Of a stretch of 23,199 bases of DNA, positions 1-8,962 are shown piece by piece (position 1 is the first letter of the stretch; the number at the start of each line of letters is the position of its first letter). Location of the stretch: positions 1-23,199 of the IMG/VR virus record IMGVR_UViG_3300009000_000043; one strand, given 5' to 3'. Position numbers and translations under genes: made by a program. The stretch comes from a virus. The notes beneath the pieces were generated by a model, which made no database searches, was not told the origin of the DNA, and saw only the letters and a list, made by a program, of their open reading frames with translations.

Positions 1-681
1 AGATTCGGCTGTGATGAAACCAACTTTTACGGTTGGTGTAGTTGAATATTTGGAAACAACATGATTTTGAGTATCAACACGAACAAAATGACCTTTATGA
101 TAGATAATGCCATCTTGAACTGTCGCTAGAGTTCCGTATCCAGTTGAATTGCCAAATGCTCCGCCAATAGTATTAGCTGCGACAATAAAGCTATTATCCG
201 ATTTATTTCGGAAAATAAGAGATTCGTTGTCTGCAAAAGTTTTAGTTGTGCCGTTAGTGCCTGAATTAGTATAAGAAACGAATACGGTAAAGAAGTTTGG
301 ATCTGCTGTTTCAGAACCATCAGCAACTGCGATCAGGTCTGCCGTTACACCTGTTATCGAGCCAGTGACGGTTGCATTAGCAACAACACCGCTAGTAGTA
401 AAGTCAGAAAGGATAATAGAGCGAGTATTCGCATCCTTATCTCTGAGTTTAACATAATTAAGTTTATTATCAATATTAAGACCACAACCAGTAATTACTG
501 TTCCATCAACGACAACCTCATCAGCGAATCTTTCGATTTGATTTTGAAGAATCGTTTGAAGCTGAGTCAACTCTCTTGCTTGAACAGCATATCCTGGACG
601 AAAAAGAACTCTATGAAAATTCTTATTTTCATTAAAGTCGTCAAAATATGGACTTTGATTCAGATTTGTTTCTAACGGCAT
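1..681 (-). CDS. DUF4815-type virion protein, N-terminal part (3' end outside window)
   Basis: The frame is open from an ATG at 681 to the left edge, giving 227 codons with no stop, so the C terminus is missing. It begins MPLETNLNQSPYFDDFNE and continues with RPGYAVQARELTQLQ (about residues 28-42). This N terminus is characteristic of the DUF4815 proteins found beside gp8 in marine T4-like phages; the assignment is from memory. The rest is rich in Thr, Asn and Gly and looks like a beta-structured tail or baseplate appendage. AAGGATT upstream of the ATG is a good ribosome site. The gp8 stop lies 10 bases upstream, so it is the next gene in the wedge operon. The role is probably a baseplate-attached structural or host-contact protein; this is inference. 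Confidence 0.8.
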   Translation of the reverse strand, partial: MPLETNLNQSPYFDDFNENKNFHRVLFRPGYAVQARELTQLQTILQNQIERFADEVVVDGTVITGCGLNIDNKLNYVKLRDKDANTRSIILSDFTTSGVVANATVTGSITGVTADLIAVADGSETADPNFFTVFVSYTNSGTNGTTKTFADNESLIFRNKSDNSFIVAANTIGGAFGNSTGYGTLATVQDGIIYHKGHFVRVDTQNHVVSKYSTTPTVKVGFITAES

Positions 682-691
682 TTTTTAATCC

Positions 692-2467
692 TTAAAAGTC
701 TAAAATAATTTTGATGTCTTCAACCTGTTCGACATCTTTAGTAACTTTTCTAATATTTTCAGTATAGATAAACTCACCAGAATAAGTATTGGCTTCTGGA
801 CCTTGAATATCAGCAACTGTTGCAACAATTGTTTCATTACCACGTTTTAGCAATTCATCATCTTTGGTAAATGGAACATAGTTGCTATAACTTTCTACAT
901 TATTTAGATATACATTATAGAACGATGAATCTCTTAAACCAGAATCATCTTCTTTAATAAAATACACGGTTCCGTTTGCGCCATAAATTGCATTGTTCAT
1001 TGCTTGATTTTCAAGCGTCACGGAACTCAATGATGTGATAAATTCTAATGTACCAAGAGCTGCACGTAATCTCATTCTTTCATTGGTAATAACATCACCA
1101 ACTTCTAATGGATTTTGTGGCACGTCATTTTCCATTTCGTTATAAGAAACAAGTAAGCGTGTCCCTAAACGAAGTGTGCTTGGCGAGTTAGAAGTATTTG
1201 CAATGGCTTGAGTTTGAATCTCATTATTTGAATTAACTTTAAGAACAGGATCTTTTAAAATAGAAATTGTTCTGAAGTCAGTATTCGATGGAATGTATCC
1301 TTTACCGTCAACTGAAACGCCTTCAGTTCCTTGGATCTGAACATTTAAAATAATTTTATCTCCGCCCAATTCACGAATGGCATCTTTACCATGTCCGCCT
1401 GCTGGAGAAATAATTACGTTTGCAGTTGCGCCTGTGCCATATAAAGTGTTTGCTGTGATAAATGCTTCTGCTCTAGTATAGTAACGACCAGTATCAATTA
1501 CTGTAACATTTGAGATGGCGCCAGTATTTGTATTTACACGACTGTATGCTAATGCTCCAATGCCATCTCCACGAATTGCTACCGTTGGAGAAATAACAAC
1601 ACGTGAGTCTGTATTAGCGATTGTCGTAAATGCCGAATTAACAGTAAGTGTTCTTGTCGACCCTGAATAGTTTATAATTCTACGAAGCTGACCAGCACCT
1701 GTTCCTGAGATAATATAAACTGAAGAACCATTGTAGAAATTGTCGACAGTAGAAGGAGCTTGTCCAGCAAGAGAAAGACTTAAAGTTCTTGTTGAGCCAG
1801 CTTCTACAAACCCATTATCAAGAGAAGTGTAGTTTTGTCCAGGATTATTAACTTCAATAATTTCAATTGAACCATTTACCGAAGCATCTTGAACCGCAAC
1901 CTGTCTTGTACTTTCAGCAGAACCATCAGAAGTATCAAAAGTTTTTACAGGAATATATGAAGCTGTTACAAACTTTTCTTGATCATTTAAATTAATAGAA
2001 TACATATATTTCCATGTATATCCATCAGATGTGGTAAATGGAGTTACAGAAAATCCAGAAGGCTTAATTGTAGAAGCTCCGCCATTATTGTTATAGAGGC
2101 ATTTGTAAACGTTAAATTCGTCGGTAACAACATAGAATTGTTTGCTATATAAGTCTGTATCGATGTCACGATACATAGCATATGCTGTTCCGGAAGTCCA
2201 GTTGTATCTTGGAACTACATGAGAAACGTCAGCTGGAGTAATTTTCTTTGCGCCAATAGCGTCTTTCCAAAGCTGATAGTGTTTTTCTTGTACACTTTCA
2301 ACAGCATTCGATGGCGTCGGCTCATTAGCCCACTCAGTATTTTTACCAATTACCGCATATAAAATGTTTGAGTTTTTCGTGCTTCTTCCATCGCTTCTGG
2401 AAAGAGCTTCGATAAATGCCTTTGCGTTGGTAATTCTAAGTTCTTTGGCTGCGTATTTTGTTGCCAT
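692..2467 (-). CDS. 8: baseplate wedge protein gp8, enlarged
   Basis: This 591-residue protein carries gp8 landmarks in T4 order: VVPRYNW (84-90, T4 VIPRRDW), DGYTWKYMYSI (148-158, T4 DGYVWEYLFEI), TDFRTISILKDP (396-407, T4 FRQISIITNP) and a C terminus with GEFIYTENIRK then EDIKIILDF (T4 GEMIYMEN then EINILFTF). T4 gp8 has 334 residues. The extra length falls mainly between residues 170 and 390, a Thr/Ser/Gly-rich beta-type insertion, and around 420-560. In T4, gp8 dimers sit in the wedge with gp7, gp10 and gp6. It lies 25 bases after gp7 and has its own late promoter at 2490-2497. GAGGTAAAA precedes the ATG. The family call is firm; the insertion's role is unknown. Confidence 0.9.
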   Translation of the reverse strand: MATKYAAKELRITNAKAFIEALSRSDGRSTKNSNILYAVIGKNTEWANEPTPSNAVESVQEKHYQLWKDAIGAKKITPADVSHVVPRYNWTSGTAYAMYRDIDTDLYSKQFYVVTDEFNVYKCLYNNNGGASTIKPSGFSVTPFTTSDGYTWKYMYSINLNDQEKFVTASYIPVKTFDTSDGSAESTRQVAVQDASVNGSIEIIEVNNPGQNYTSLDNGFVEAGSTRTLSLSLAGQAPSTVDNFYNGSSVYIISGTGAGQLRRIINYSGSTRTLTVNSAFTTIANTDSRVVISPTVAIRGDGIGALAYSRVNTNTGAISNVTVIDTGRYYTRAEAFITANTLYGTGATANVIISPAGGHGKDAIRELGGDKIILNVQIQGTEGVSVDGKGYIPSNTDFRTISILKDPVLKVNSNNEIQTQAIANTSNSPSTLRLGTRLLVSYNEMENDVPQNPLEVGDVITNERMRLRAALGTLEFITSLSSVTLENQAMNNAIYGANGTVYFIKEDDSGLRDSSFYNVYLNNVESYSNYVPFTKDDELLKRGNETIVATVADIQGPEANTYSGEFIYTENIRKVTKDVEQVEDIKIILDF

Positions 2468-2489
2468 TTTTACCTCTGATTGATCACTC

Positions 2490-2497
2490 TATTTATA
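2490..2497 (-). promoter_or_regulatory. T4-type late promoter for gp8
   Basis: The minus strand reads TATAAATA, the exact T4 late-promoter -10 consensus recognised by gp55-RNA polymerase. Transcription would start about six bases downstream, near 2484. That leaves a leader of about 17 bases containing GAGGTAA in front of the gp8 ATG at 2467. The element overlaps the 3' end of the gp7-like gene. Confidence 0.7.
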
Positions 2498-5400
2498 CGA
2501 TGTCTGAGACATAATAATAAACATTGGCGTTTCTTATTGTTGATCCTGTAAATGTAGAAACCGTACCAACGTTCGAAGAAGTTGATGTCGAATAGACATT
2601 GCCCAAGAATACAATATCATTATTTGATATTATATATCCAGCTTTTCTAAAGTCATTTTCATTCTTATATTTAAAGATTCTTTCATTTGCCAAGATTTCT
2701 CCAGTAGCAAAGCGAATTGCTGTTCTTAAAGTTTCACGACTTCCTTCATATGATATAATAATATCATTACCACGTTTTTCAAGAACCTCTGCTCTTACAT
2801 TTGAATCTTCGCCATAAATAAAATCGCCCACAGAAATATTAGTTTTCTCAAACGTATTAGCTTGAAGATGAACAACATCTTGTTTGATGGCGATTGTTTC
2901 TGTGCCTTTAAATGCAGTCATATCTGTATACTGTATTGTATTACCAACCCACGTATTTCCGACATAAATGTTATTTAAGTTTGCACTTGCGGTAGAAACG
3001 AACTGCCCATTCGAAGCGACTTTCAATACGATTTTCTGATCAGTAGTAGAAATAATCTCAACGATTGCCGCTGTATTTGCTCCGCCATCGCTTATTGTTT
3101 TACCAACAGCAATGAAGTCTGAGAAGCCATCACGCATTGTTGGAGTTATCGTTGCACCAGAACCAGAAGCTGTATCAACAGTAATAGTTGGCGCAGACTT
3201 ATATCCTTTGCCTTGATTTGTAATTACGATTTGATTTATGCCGCCAGCCACATTGGTTAAAATATATCCGTTTGCAGATTCTTCTTGACCTACATCGCTG
3301 AAGATAAGCGTTTCATTATTTGCGTATCCACTGCCACGTGTTGCCGCTGTTACTGATCCGCCTTCAACACGAAGCATATGAGTGTTAGCGAATATTAATT
3401 GAGAATAATCGTCGAAGTGTTCAATATTTAATGTCACAGGACTTGTTGCGCCTGTAACGCTCGTTACAATACCATAAGCGTTTGATGAAAGCCCAGTAAG
3501 AGTATCTCCAACAGAAATTGTAGCAGAGTTAGCAACAACCACCGATGAATTTACAATAGCAGGTCTTGAAACGTAAACGAAGTCATCATCAGCACCACGA
3601 ACATAGAACGTAAGCATTTCTCTGTCTGGTGTTTCAAGTTTGAACATTTCTGTGTTAGCAAGTTTGAAATCTTTAATCTTAATTCTGCGGCTGGTTGCAA
3701 AATCAATGTTTGCTGTATTAGCAGATGGTCTTCTTTTCTTTTTAATAGTAGAAATAGAAGAAGTCGTATTCGCTTCACTTTGTGATTGATATAATCCAAA
3801 AAGATTTTGCCCAGCAGGATGAATAAGTTTAGTGACAATATCTCTATAGCGAGCAATAGAAACTGGAACTTTAATTTGATAAGAATATTCTTGATAGAAG
3901 TTATTGTCTTGTATATACCCACGCTTAGAAGAAACGTGACTTCTTGTTGTGGTGTAATATCCAGCCGAGTTAGCAACGCCAGCCAAAGCAATTCTTGCCG
4001 TTGCCTGCGAAGAATTATCTCTTCCAGATTCTTTTAGTCTTACTAATTCATTATCAACATATGAGAAACCAGAATCATACATTCTTACACTGGTTATAGC
4101 ACCATTGGCTCCAATCGCAGTTGTGATGTTCGAGTTGTTTCCAAGGATACCTTCATCTGTTATAGAAACAATTTTGGCAGTTCCTGTCCCAACCTGAGTC
4201 TCTTGCGCTGCACTATCAAAGAAGTTGATCGTTACATATCCATCGCTTAAGAGATATTCAATATTTTCTGGAGAACGTTGCCTTTCGTCTTGCCAAACAC
4301 GAAGTGTAATTTCATATGTTCCATTAGCGTGACCAATGAACCCACTCGCTTGTTTAACATCCCCAGAGGCAGCTGTATTTGCTTGAATGATACGATCGTT
4401 TTCATCTGGTGCGGTGATACTACTGTTTCCTGTTTGCCAGTTTACGTCATCTGATTGAACGACCATATAAACTTCGCCAATACCAAGAGCTGCAACGTTT
4501 GTGTCAATTACACGAACTCCTGGAGCCTGAGTATATCCTTCACCAGAAACGATAGAGGAAAGCTGTCCGATTGTTCCAACAGTTCCAGCGATAAAGTTTA
4601 GGCTGTCTATAAGTTTTGTGTGAATATTCTCAACAATCGTATTTGATGTGCCAAAAGCATTATTACCAATATTCGTAGCAGAACCCACTAGACGTAAACC
4701 TTCATTCTCTATAAAGGCTTTCATTGGACCAGTTGCAAAGTAATCGCTCGTGTTGGCGACATTATTTGATGTCAGCTGAATAACCTGTGTATCACGGTAT
4801 GTTCCGCCTTTACCATATGCTTCGCTTGTTAAAGCTGGGCTAAACGCCGCCGAAGTAATTAATTGAGTATCGCTGTCTATTTGTGTAATTCTTCTGCCAG
4901 TTTGACCGCCTGCTTTAATAACATCATTTACTACAAAGTCTGATGTGAAAGAAGTCCCCACCCCTGTTACTGTTGTTCCTGAAGAGGATATTGTTCCTGA
5001 TAATACAGTATTAGCAGTTGGATTATGTTCATATGTCAAACTGGTTGTAGTGACAATTTTCTTAACGACGCCAAATGCATTTGAGATGGCACCGACGATC
5101 TCATCACCCTCAGAAACTTCTGATCCAGAAATAGGAGCAATAGTCGCAACATGATATCCAGCTGTATTACTCTGAAACTCGCCGACAGAACCGACTGTGA
5201 CACCAGCTGGTGTACCAACTTTAACATCTTCAGAAGAAACGCCAAAAGTTACGCCATCAAAAAAGTTTTTATATCCATCGATTCTAAACCAAGAATCACC
5301 AGCAGTATTATCAACGATATCTAAAATAATTCCATTAGCACTTGAGTCTACACCAAAGATGCTTTGACCAACAGTAATTTCTGCCGTGTTAGCAATATTA

Positions 5401-6518
5401 ATAATTGCATTGGCATTATCATGATAATCTGCCGCACGTGTAATTTCTTCCGCTGGCTCTTTAAATCCAAATCGTGGTGCACCAATAATTGTATTGGCAA
5501 AAATATTCATCTTTAAATTGCCAGAAGAATGAGCGATCACAGGTGCAGTTTGACCAAAAATTGTATTAGATGTAAATATTTCTTGATTTAATGTAATTGC
5601 AAAAGTGTCTACAATATCGTCACGACGAATAATAAAAGAAGCATCTACAAGACCATCTGTTTCATCAATTTGAATAGTAGAACCGAAATCATTTACTGAT
5701 GCTTGATACCCAGAACCACCATCAACCAATGTGAAGACGACAATACCATTTAAATCTTCAATTTCTACAACAACAGCTTTACCTAAATCTCCACGAACAT
5801 CAGAAAGTATATCCACTATATCTCCAGGGCGATATTCTGCACCAGAAGATACAATTGTGATATTTGAAATGCCAGCATCGATTGGAAATGTAAATCCAGT
5901 TATATTTGGATCTTCAAATTTTAAATAAACCGATTCGCCATCAGCAAAGGTTGCGTTAATATTGGAAACCAATATTTGCATTAAATCACGACCACGAACG
6001 GTCTTACGTTGAATATCCTCTATCAACGCTTCTGCACCCGAATCAATGCCACGAATGGTTTTACCAATAAAGTTATAGATTCTTGGATCGTATTGAGATA
6101 CAAGATAACGCTCTACACGCCAATCGCCTGAAGATGCTTTTAAAATTTGTTCTGCTGGATAAAATACTTCTACATCTTCATTATAAAGTGCACGGAATAA
6201 TAATCTGTAAGATTCAATTGTGCCCTTTGATTGATAAAGATCACGAATGTTTTTAGCAAGTATTCTCTTATTTGCTAAAACTTCATTGGGAATTGATGGA
6301 AGGATTGTTCTGCGAAAATATTCTAGATACTCATCAAGCGTTGTATCAACGTCTTTATATTCTTGTAAATGTCGAAGTGTGTATTCTGCTTTACCAGTTT
6401 GCTCCATGTATTCATAATATGCCTTCATGAAGGCGACGATATTTGGAGCCTCGTCTTTATAAAATTCTGGTAGCTGATTTTCAATCAGCGCAGAAACCTT
6501 TTCATTTAATTCCGACAT
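2493..6518 (-). CDS. 7: baseplate wedge protein gp7-like, with repeated beta modules
   Basis: This 1341-residue protein lies where T4 has gene 7, between 6 and 8. Residues 10-120 (FMKAYYEYMEQ, LYQSKGTIESYRLLFRALYNEDVEVF) match the part of T4 gp7 reading FYSTKGIEASYKFLFKVLYNEEVEIE. RGRDLMQ (175-181) and VTKLIHPAG (895-903) match T4 KGKDLLQ and IRFVHPVG. In T4 these sit in the last third of a 1032-residue protein, so the T4 N-terminal region is absent. Between and after the conserved blocks are degenerate repeats of the types VGxxIxGxxSxAxGxV and GxGYxxxPxxxV. gp7 joins gp10, gp8, gp6 and gp53 in the wedge. It starts in a TAATG overlap with the gp6 stop. The gp7 call rests on position plus these motifs. 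Confidence 0.75.
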   Translation of the reverse strand: MSELNEKVSALIENQLPEFYKDEAPNIVAFMKAYYEYMEQTGKAEYTLRHLQEYKDVDTTLDEYLEYFRRTILPSIPNEVLANKRILAKNIRDLYQSKGTIESYRLLFRALYNEDVEVFYPAEQILKASSGDWRVERYLVSQYDPRIYNFIGKTIRGIDSGAEALIEDIQRKTVRGRDLMQILVSNINATFADGESVYLKFEDPNITGFTFPIDAGISNITIVSSGAEYRPGDIVDILSDVRGDLGKAVVVEIEDLNGIVVFTLVDGGSGYQASVNDFGSTIQIDETDGLVDASFIIRRDDIVDTFAITLNQEIFTSNTIFGQTAPVIAHSSGNLKMNIFANTIIGAPRFGFKEPAEEITRAADYHDNANAIINIANTAEITVGQSIFGVDSSANGIILDIVDNTAGDSWFRIDGYKNFFDGVTFGVSSEDVKVGTPAGVTVGSVGEFQSNTAGYHVATIAPISGSEVSEGDEIVGAISNAFGVVKKIVTTTSLTYEHNPTANTVLSGTISSSGTTVTGVGTSFTSDFVVNDVIKAGGQTGRRITQIDSDTQLITSAAFSPALTSEAYGKGGTYRDTQVIQLTSNNVANTSDYFATGPMKAFIENEGLRLVGSATNIGNNAFGTSNTIVENIHTKLIDSLNFIAGTVGTIGQLSSIVSGEGYTQAPGVRVIDTNVAALGIGEVYMVVQSDDVNWQTGNSSITAPDENDRIIQANTAASGDVKQASGFIGHANGTYEITLRVWQDERQRSPENIEYLLSDGYVTINFFDSAAQETQVGTGTAKIVSITDEGILGNNSNITTAIGANGAITSVRMYDSGFSYVDNELVRLKESGRDNSSQATARIALAGVANSAGYYTTTRSHVSSKRGYIQDNNFYQEYSYQIKVPVSIARYRDIVTKLIHPAGQNLFGLYQSQSEANTTSSISTIKKKRRPSANTANIDFATSRRIKIKDFKLANTEMFKLETPDREMLTFYVRGADDDFVYVSRPAIVNSSVVVANSATISVGDTLTGLSSNAYGIVTSVTGATSPVTLNIEHFDDYSQLIFANTHMLRVEGGSVTAATRGSGYANNETLIFSDVGQEESANGYILTNVAGGINQIVITNQGKGYKSAPTITVDTASGSGATITPTMRDGFSDFIAVGKTISDGGANTAAIVEIISTTDQKIVLKVASNGQFVSTASANLNNIYVGNTWVGNTIQYTDMTAFKGTETIAIKQDVVHLQANTFEKTNISVGDFIYGEDSNVRAEVLEKRGNDIIISYEGSRETLRTAIRFATGEILANERIFKYKNENDFRKAGYIISNNDIVFLGNVYSTSTSSNVGTVSTFTGSTIRNANVYYYVSDIV

Positions 6519-8281
6519 TATACGTTCTCGCCAATAGCATTTACAACAATATCATTGGATTCTATTAATAATATTTGCTGACGAACTGGCGTAACGTCTA
6601 ACAATTCTGGGATTGCATCTACTTTAATTTCTGTTCCTGTAAATGCCGTTGGCGCAAAGTTTTCAATCTCAACTTTACCTGTTACATAATTAATTGTTCC
6701 CGCATTCACAACAACATTCACCTTCGTTTTATCTTGCGTATATCTGTATATATTAACGTTCCCCAAACTGTCATCGTCAAGGAAGCAAGTAAAGCCAGAA
6801 TATGTAAATTGCGTAGAATCGAGTGTTCCCTTTTCAATTGGATTTCTAAATTCTAATGCAACCTTTTGAGTAGTTGTGATCGAAGGCGAAAATCTTTTAG
6901 ACATTTTAATTGAAACTGTATTATTCAATATAGAAGGGTCTAAGTTATCCAAAGATCTAAGCAATCTTGAATATCTTAATTTCTTCCCAAAACGACCCAA
7001 AGAATCTGTTGAATAATTTGTAACAGCAGTTTTAACTAATGCTTCCAATGATTTTTGTGTAAGCGTGGTTGTCGTCAAATCATAATTTACATTTACAGTA
7101 GGAACAATGAAGAGATATTCAGCATCAACAAAAACTGGATCAATAGAAAGAGGTGTTCTATCTACAATCGACGCTCTAATTTGATTCTTTCTACTAATCG
7201 TCAAAAATCTTTCGCCGAATGGTTTAGCTGCAATATAAACTTTACCGAATACTGGACTATCAGCATCTTCGCCACCAAAAGCAACAACGGATTCTAAATC
7301 AGAATTTTCTTGTGTAATAATATTGATATAATCGTTTTTTGTAACCAAACGATTTTGCGCTTCGAAGTTTTTAGGAGCATTAAATTTAACTGAGTCAATG
7401 GTTTCTTGAGCACGTCCGCCACGAGCAGCTGTATTTAAACTCAAAGAAACTGAAGTATATGCTTCTGTAACACCAAGACTATCAACAGAAAATGTATTGG
7501 CGCCATTTGTCACAGTTCCATTACAAATGCGATAGTCTACGATTACAATATTTCCATCAACAAGCGCCTTACCCAAAACACCATCACCAAATGTCAATTC
7601 ATATTTTCTATCGTTTGTTTCATTTAGATAAAAAACAGGTGAAGTGCTTTTAACAGAAGTCACATTCGTGGCTTTTGTAAATACTGTATTTGATGTATCC
7701 GCTGAAGATGTTTGTACACGAACTTTAATGCTTCTTGTATCAACGCCAGCATTCGGAATGATATAGCGAACTGGATCGTTAGAACTAACTGTAAAGCGAT
7801 GCGTAAGCGGCTCGCCTTCAGTAATGTCAATGTTTTTGATATATGTGTCTCTTACGTTCTCAACACTATATGCTTGATCGGTAACATATGTGTATGCTAT
7901 ATCATCGATCGTTGTGGTAAATGTCGCACCTTCTGGAATCGTAAAACGTGGAACGTCTGTATTGACACCAGTAAACGTAAGTTGAACATTAGCTGTAGCA
8001 CCACGAGAAGAAATGGGAGTATATCCTAATTCTTTGGCACGAGATACAACGCTATCACGCTGTTGCGCTGTGTCCAAAAACATTTCGTTGCCAATCATAT
8101 TAAGATAATAAGCATTATAATGAGTATTATAAGCCATTAAATCCAAGAGAGTTGCCATAGCAGAACCTTCAAAGTCATAATCTTTAAACTGTGTTTGACT
8201 TCTTAGGAATGTTTTAAGATTACTGCGAATATCAGCAAAATCTAATTCTGTGACTTGAAGATAAGTATTAGCTTGTGCCAT
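6518..8281 (-). CDS. 6: baseplate wedge protein gp6 (baseplate J family)
   Basis: The 587-residue product starts MAQANTYLQVTELDF and continues with FEGSAMATLLDLMAYNTHYNAY (37-59) and DTAQQRDSVVSRAKELGY (70-87). This is the signature N terminus of gp6/baseplate J proteins. T4 gp6 has 660 residues and forms the dimer ring that closes around the hub and drives sheath contraction. The C-terminal half (KNDYINIITQE, KLRYSRLLRSLDNLD) is the part usually conserved in gpJ-like proteins. The start codon overlaps the gp25 stop by one base (TAATG), and the gene ends in the same kind of overlap with gp7, which suggests coupled translation of 25-6-7. Confidence 0.95.
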   Translation of the reverse strand: MAQANTYLQVTELDFADIRSNLKTFLRSQTQFKDYDFEGSAMATLLDLMAYNTHYNAYYLNMIGNEMFLDTAQQRDSVVSRAKELGYTPISSRGATANVQLTFTGVNTDVPRFTIPEGATFTTTIDDIAYTYVTDQAYSVENVRDTYIKNIDITEGEPLTHRFTVSSNDPVRYIIPNAGVDTRSIKVRVQTSSADTSNTVFTKATNVTSVKSTSPVFYLNETNDRKYELTFGDGVLGKALVDGNIVIVDYRICNGTVTNGANTFSVDSLGVTEAYTSVSLSLNTAARGGRAQETIDSVKFNAPKNFEAQNRLVTKNDYINIITQENSDLESVVAFGGEDADSPVFGKVYIAAKPFGERFLTISRKNQIRASIVDRTPLSIDPVFVDAEYLFIVPTVNVNYDLTTTTLTQKSLEALVKTAVTNYSTDSLGRFGKKLRYSRLLRSLDNLDPSILNNTVSIKMSKRFSPSITTTQKVALEFRNPIEKGTLDSTQFTYSGFTCFLDDDSLGNVNIYRYTQDKTKVNVVVNAGTINYVTGKVEIENFAPTAFTGTEIKVDAIPELLDVTPVRQQILLIESNDIVVNAIGENV

Positions 8282-8691
8282 TAGCGGACTCTCTCTAGAA
8301 TTACATCAAGAACTACTGGTTCAGGGTCATTGATTACATAAAAAGCGAGAGAAAGTGTTAAAGCATTTAAATCGTCTCTTTGTTCAGCGATTACTTCAAT
8401 TACTTCTGCTCTTGGCTCATAGTTATAGATGACTTCTCTTACAGCGTTTTCAAGTTTTTGTTTTGTAGCTGGTGTAAAAAGTTCGAATAACATTGCACGA
8501 ACATTACACCCAATATTCGGTTGAAATGGTCTTTCGTAAAAATTTGTAAGGACGAGCGACTTAACTGATTGCCTTACAGCATTACGATTAGTCTTTCTGG
8601 ATAACTTTCCAGTGACTGGATGTGGTATGAAAGCAAGATCGATGTCGCTATAATACTCAACATTTCTTCTTGCTTCTTTTGATAATGCCAT
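8281..8691 (-). CDS. 25: baseplate wedge protein gp25 (gpW/gp25 family)
   Basis: The 136-residue length is close to T4 gp25 (132). Motifs include DIDLAFIPHPVTGKL (16-30), AVRQSVKSLVLTNFYERPF with PNIGCNVRAMLFELF (38-72), and a C-terminal NALTLSLAFYVI strand. These are typical of gp25, which resembles lysozyme by name only and nucleates sheath polymerisation with gp6 and gp53 in the wedge core. AGGT lies six bases before the ATG. A variant late promoter lies just upstream at 8711-8718. The gene leads the tightly overlapping 25-6-7 set. Confidence 0.95.
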   Translation of the reverse strand: MALSKEARRNVEYYSDIDLAFIPHPVTGKLSRKTNRNAVRQSVKSLVLTNFYERPFQPNIGCNVRAMLFELFTPATKQKLENAVREVIYNYEPRAEVIEVIAEQRDDLNALTLSLAFYVINDPEPVVLDVILERVR

Positions 8692-8710
8692 TTCTATACC
8701 TGTTTATGCT

Positions 8711-8718
8711 TATTTATT
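8711..8718 (-). promoter_or_regulatory. variant late promoter before gp25
   Basis: The minus strand reads AATAAATA, one base from TATAAATA. The predicted start near 8705 would leave about 14 bases before the gp25 ATG, including AGGT. It overlaps the stop codon region of the histone-like gene. The single mismatch and high AT content make this uncertain. Confidence 0.35.
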
Positions 8719-8887
8719 AAGCGTTTTTTGATTCTTGAATCTCTTTTCTACGATCTTTACAGAGTTTAGAGATTTCAGCCAAAGCCTTTCTAGCTCTTGT
8801 TCCAGCGGATTTATTACCACCTTCAAACTTTTCGCTCTCTGTAATATATGTTTCAAAAAGATTTATTAAATTATCATGATTATTCAT
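8717..8887 (-). CDS. Hc1-like histone H1 mini-protein
   Basis: A 56-residue reading frame, MNNHDNLINLFETYITESEK then FEGGNKSAGTRARKALAEIS, LCKDRRKEIQESKNA. The core GNKSAGTRARKALxEI followed by a basic helix is the hallmark of the bacterial histone H1-like Hc1 family, as in GNKAAGQRARK proteins of Bacteroidetes and Chlamydia, and of small relatives in marine phages. The assignment is from memory. It is highly charged and likely all-helical, so it may bind DNA or RNA. AAGGA lies about eight bases before the ATG, and an exact late promoter lies 62 bases upstream. That makes it a late gene between gp5 and gp25, where T4 has nothing similar. Packaging with the genome or host nucleoid binding are both possible; neither is shown. 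Confidence 0.75.
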   Translation of the reverse strand: MNNHDNLINLFETYITESEKFEGGNKSAGTRARKALAEISKLCKDRRKEIQESKNA

Positions 8888-8926
8888 AATTTTTTCCTTG
8901 ACTAATAATTAAAATTTCAGTAAAAT

Positions 8927-8939
8927 AGACTTGTAGTCT
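8927..8939 (-). other. small hairpin in gp5-histone spacer
   Basis: AGACT-TGT-AGTCT is a perfect 5-bp inverted repeat with a 3-base loop. On the minus strand it is followed by ATTTTA. It lies just after the predicted late start (near 8943). It could protect the 5' end of the histone transcript or act as a weak terminator for gp5 read-through. The short stem makes either role tentative. Confidence 0.3.
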
Positions 8940-8948
8940 TTAACGGAC

Positions 8949-8956
8949 TATTTATA
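8949..8956 (-). promoter_or_regulatory. T4-type late promoter for the histone-like gene
   Basis: The minus strand reads TATAAATA exactly, in the noncoding gap right after the gp5 stop. Its predicted start near 8943 gives a leader of about 56 bases ahead of the histone-like ATG at 8887. Its location in a true intergenic spacer makes chance occurrence less likely than for copies inside genes. Confidence 0.7.
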
Positions 8957-8962
8957 ACAGAA

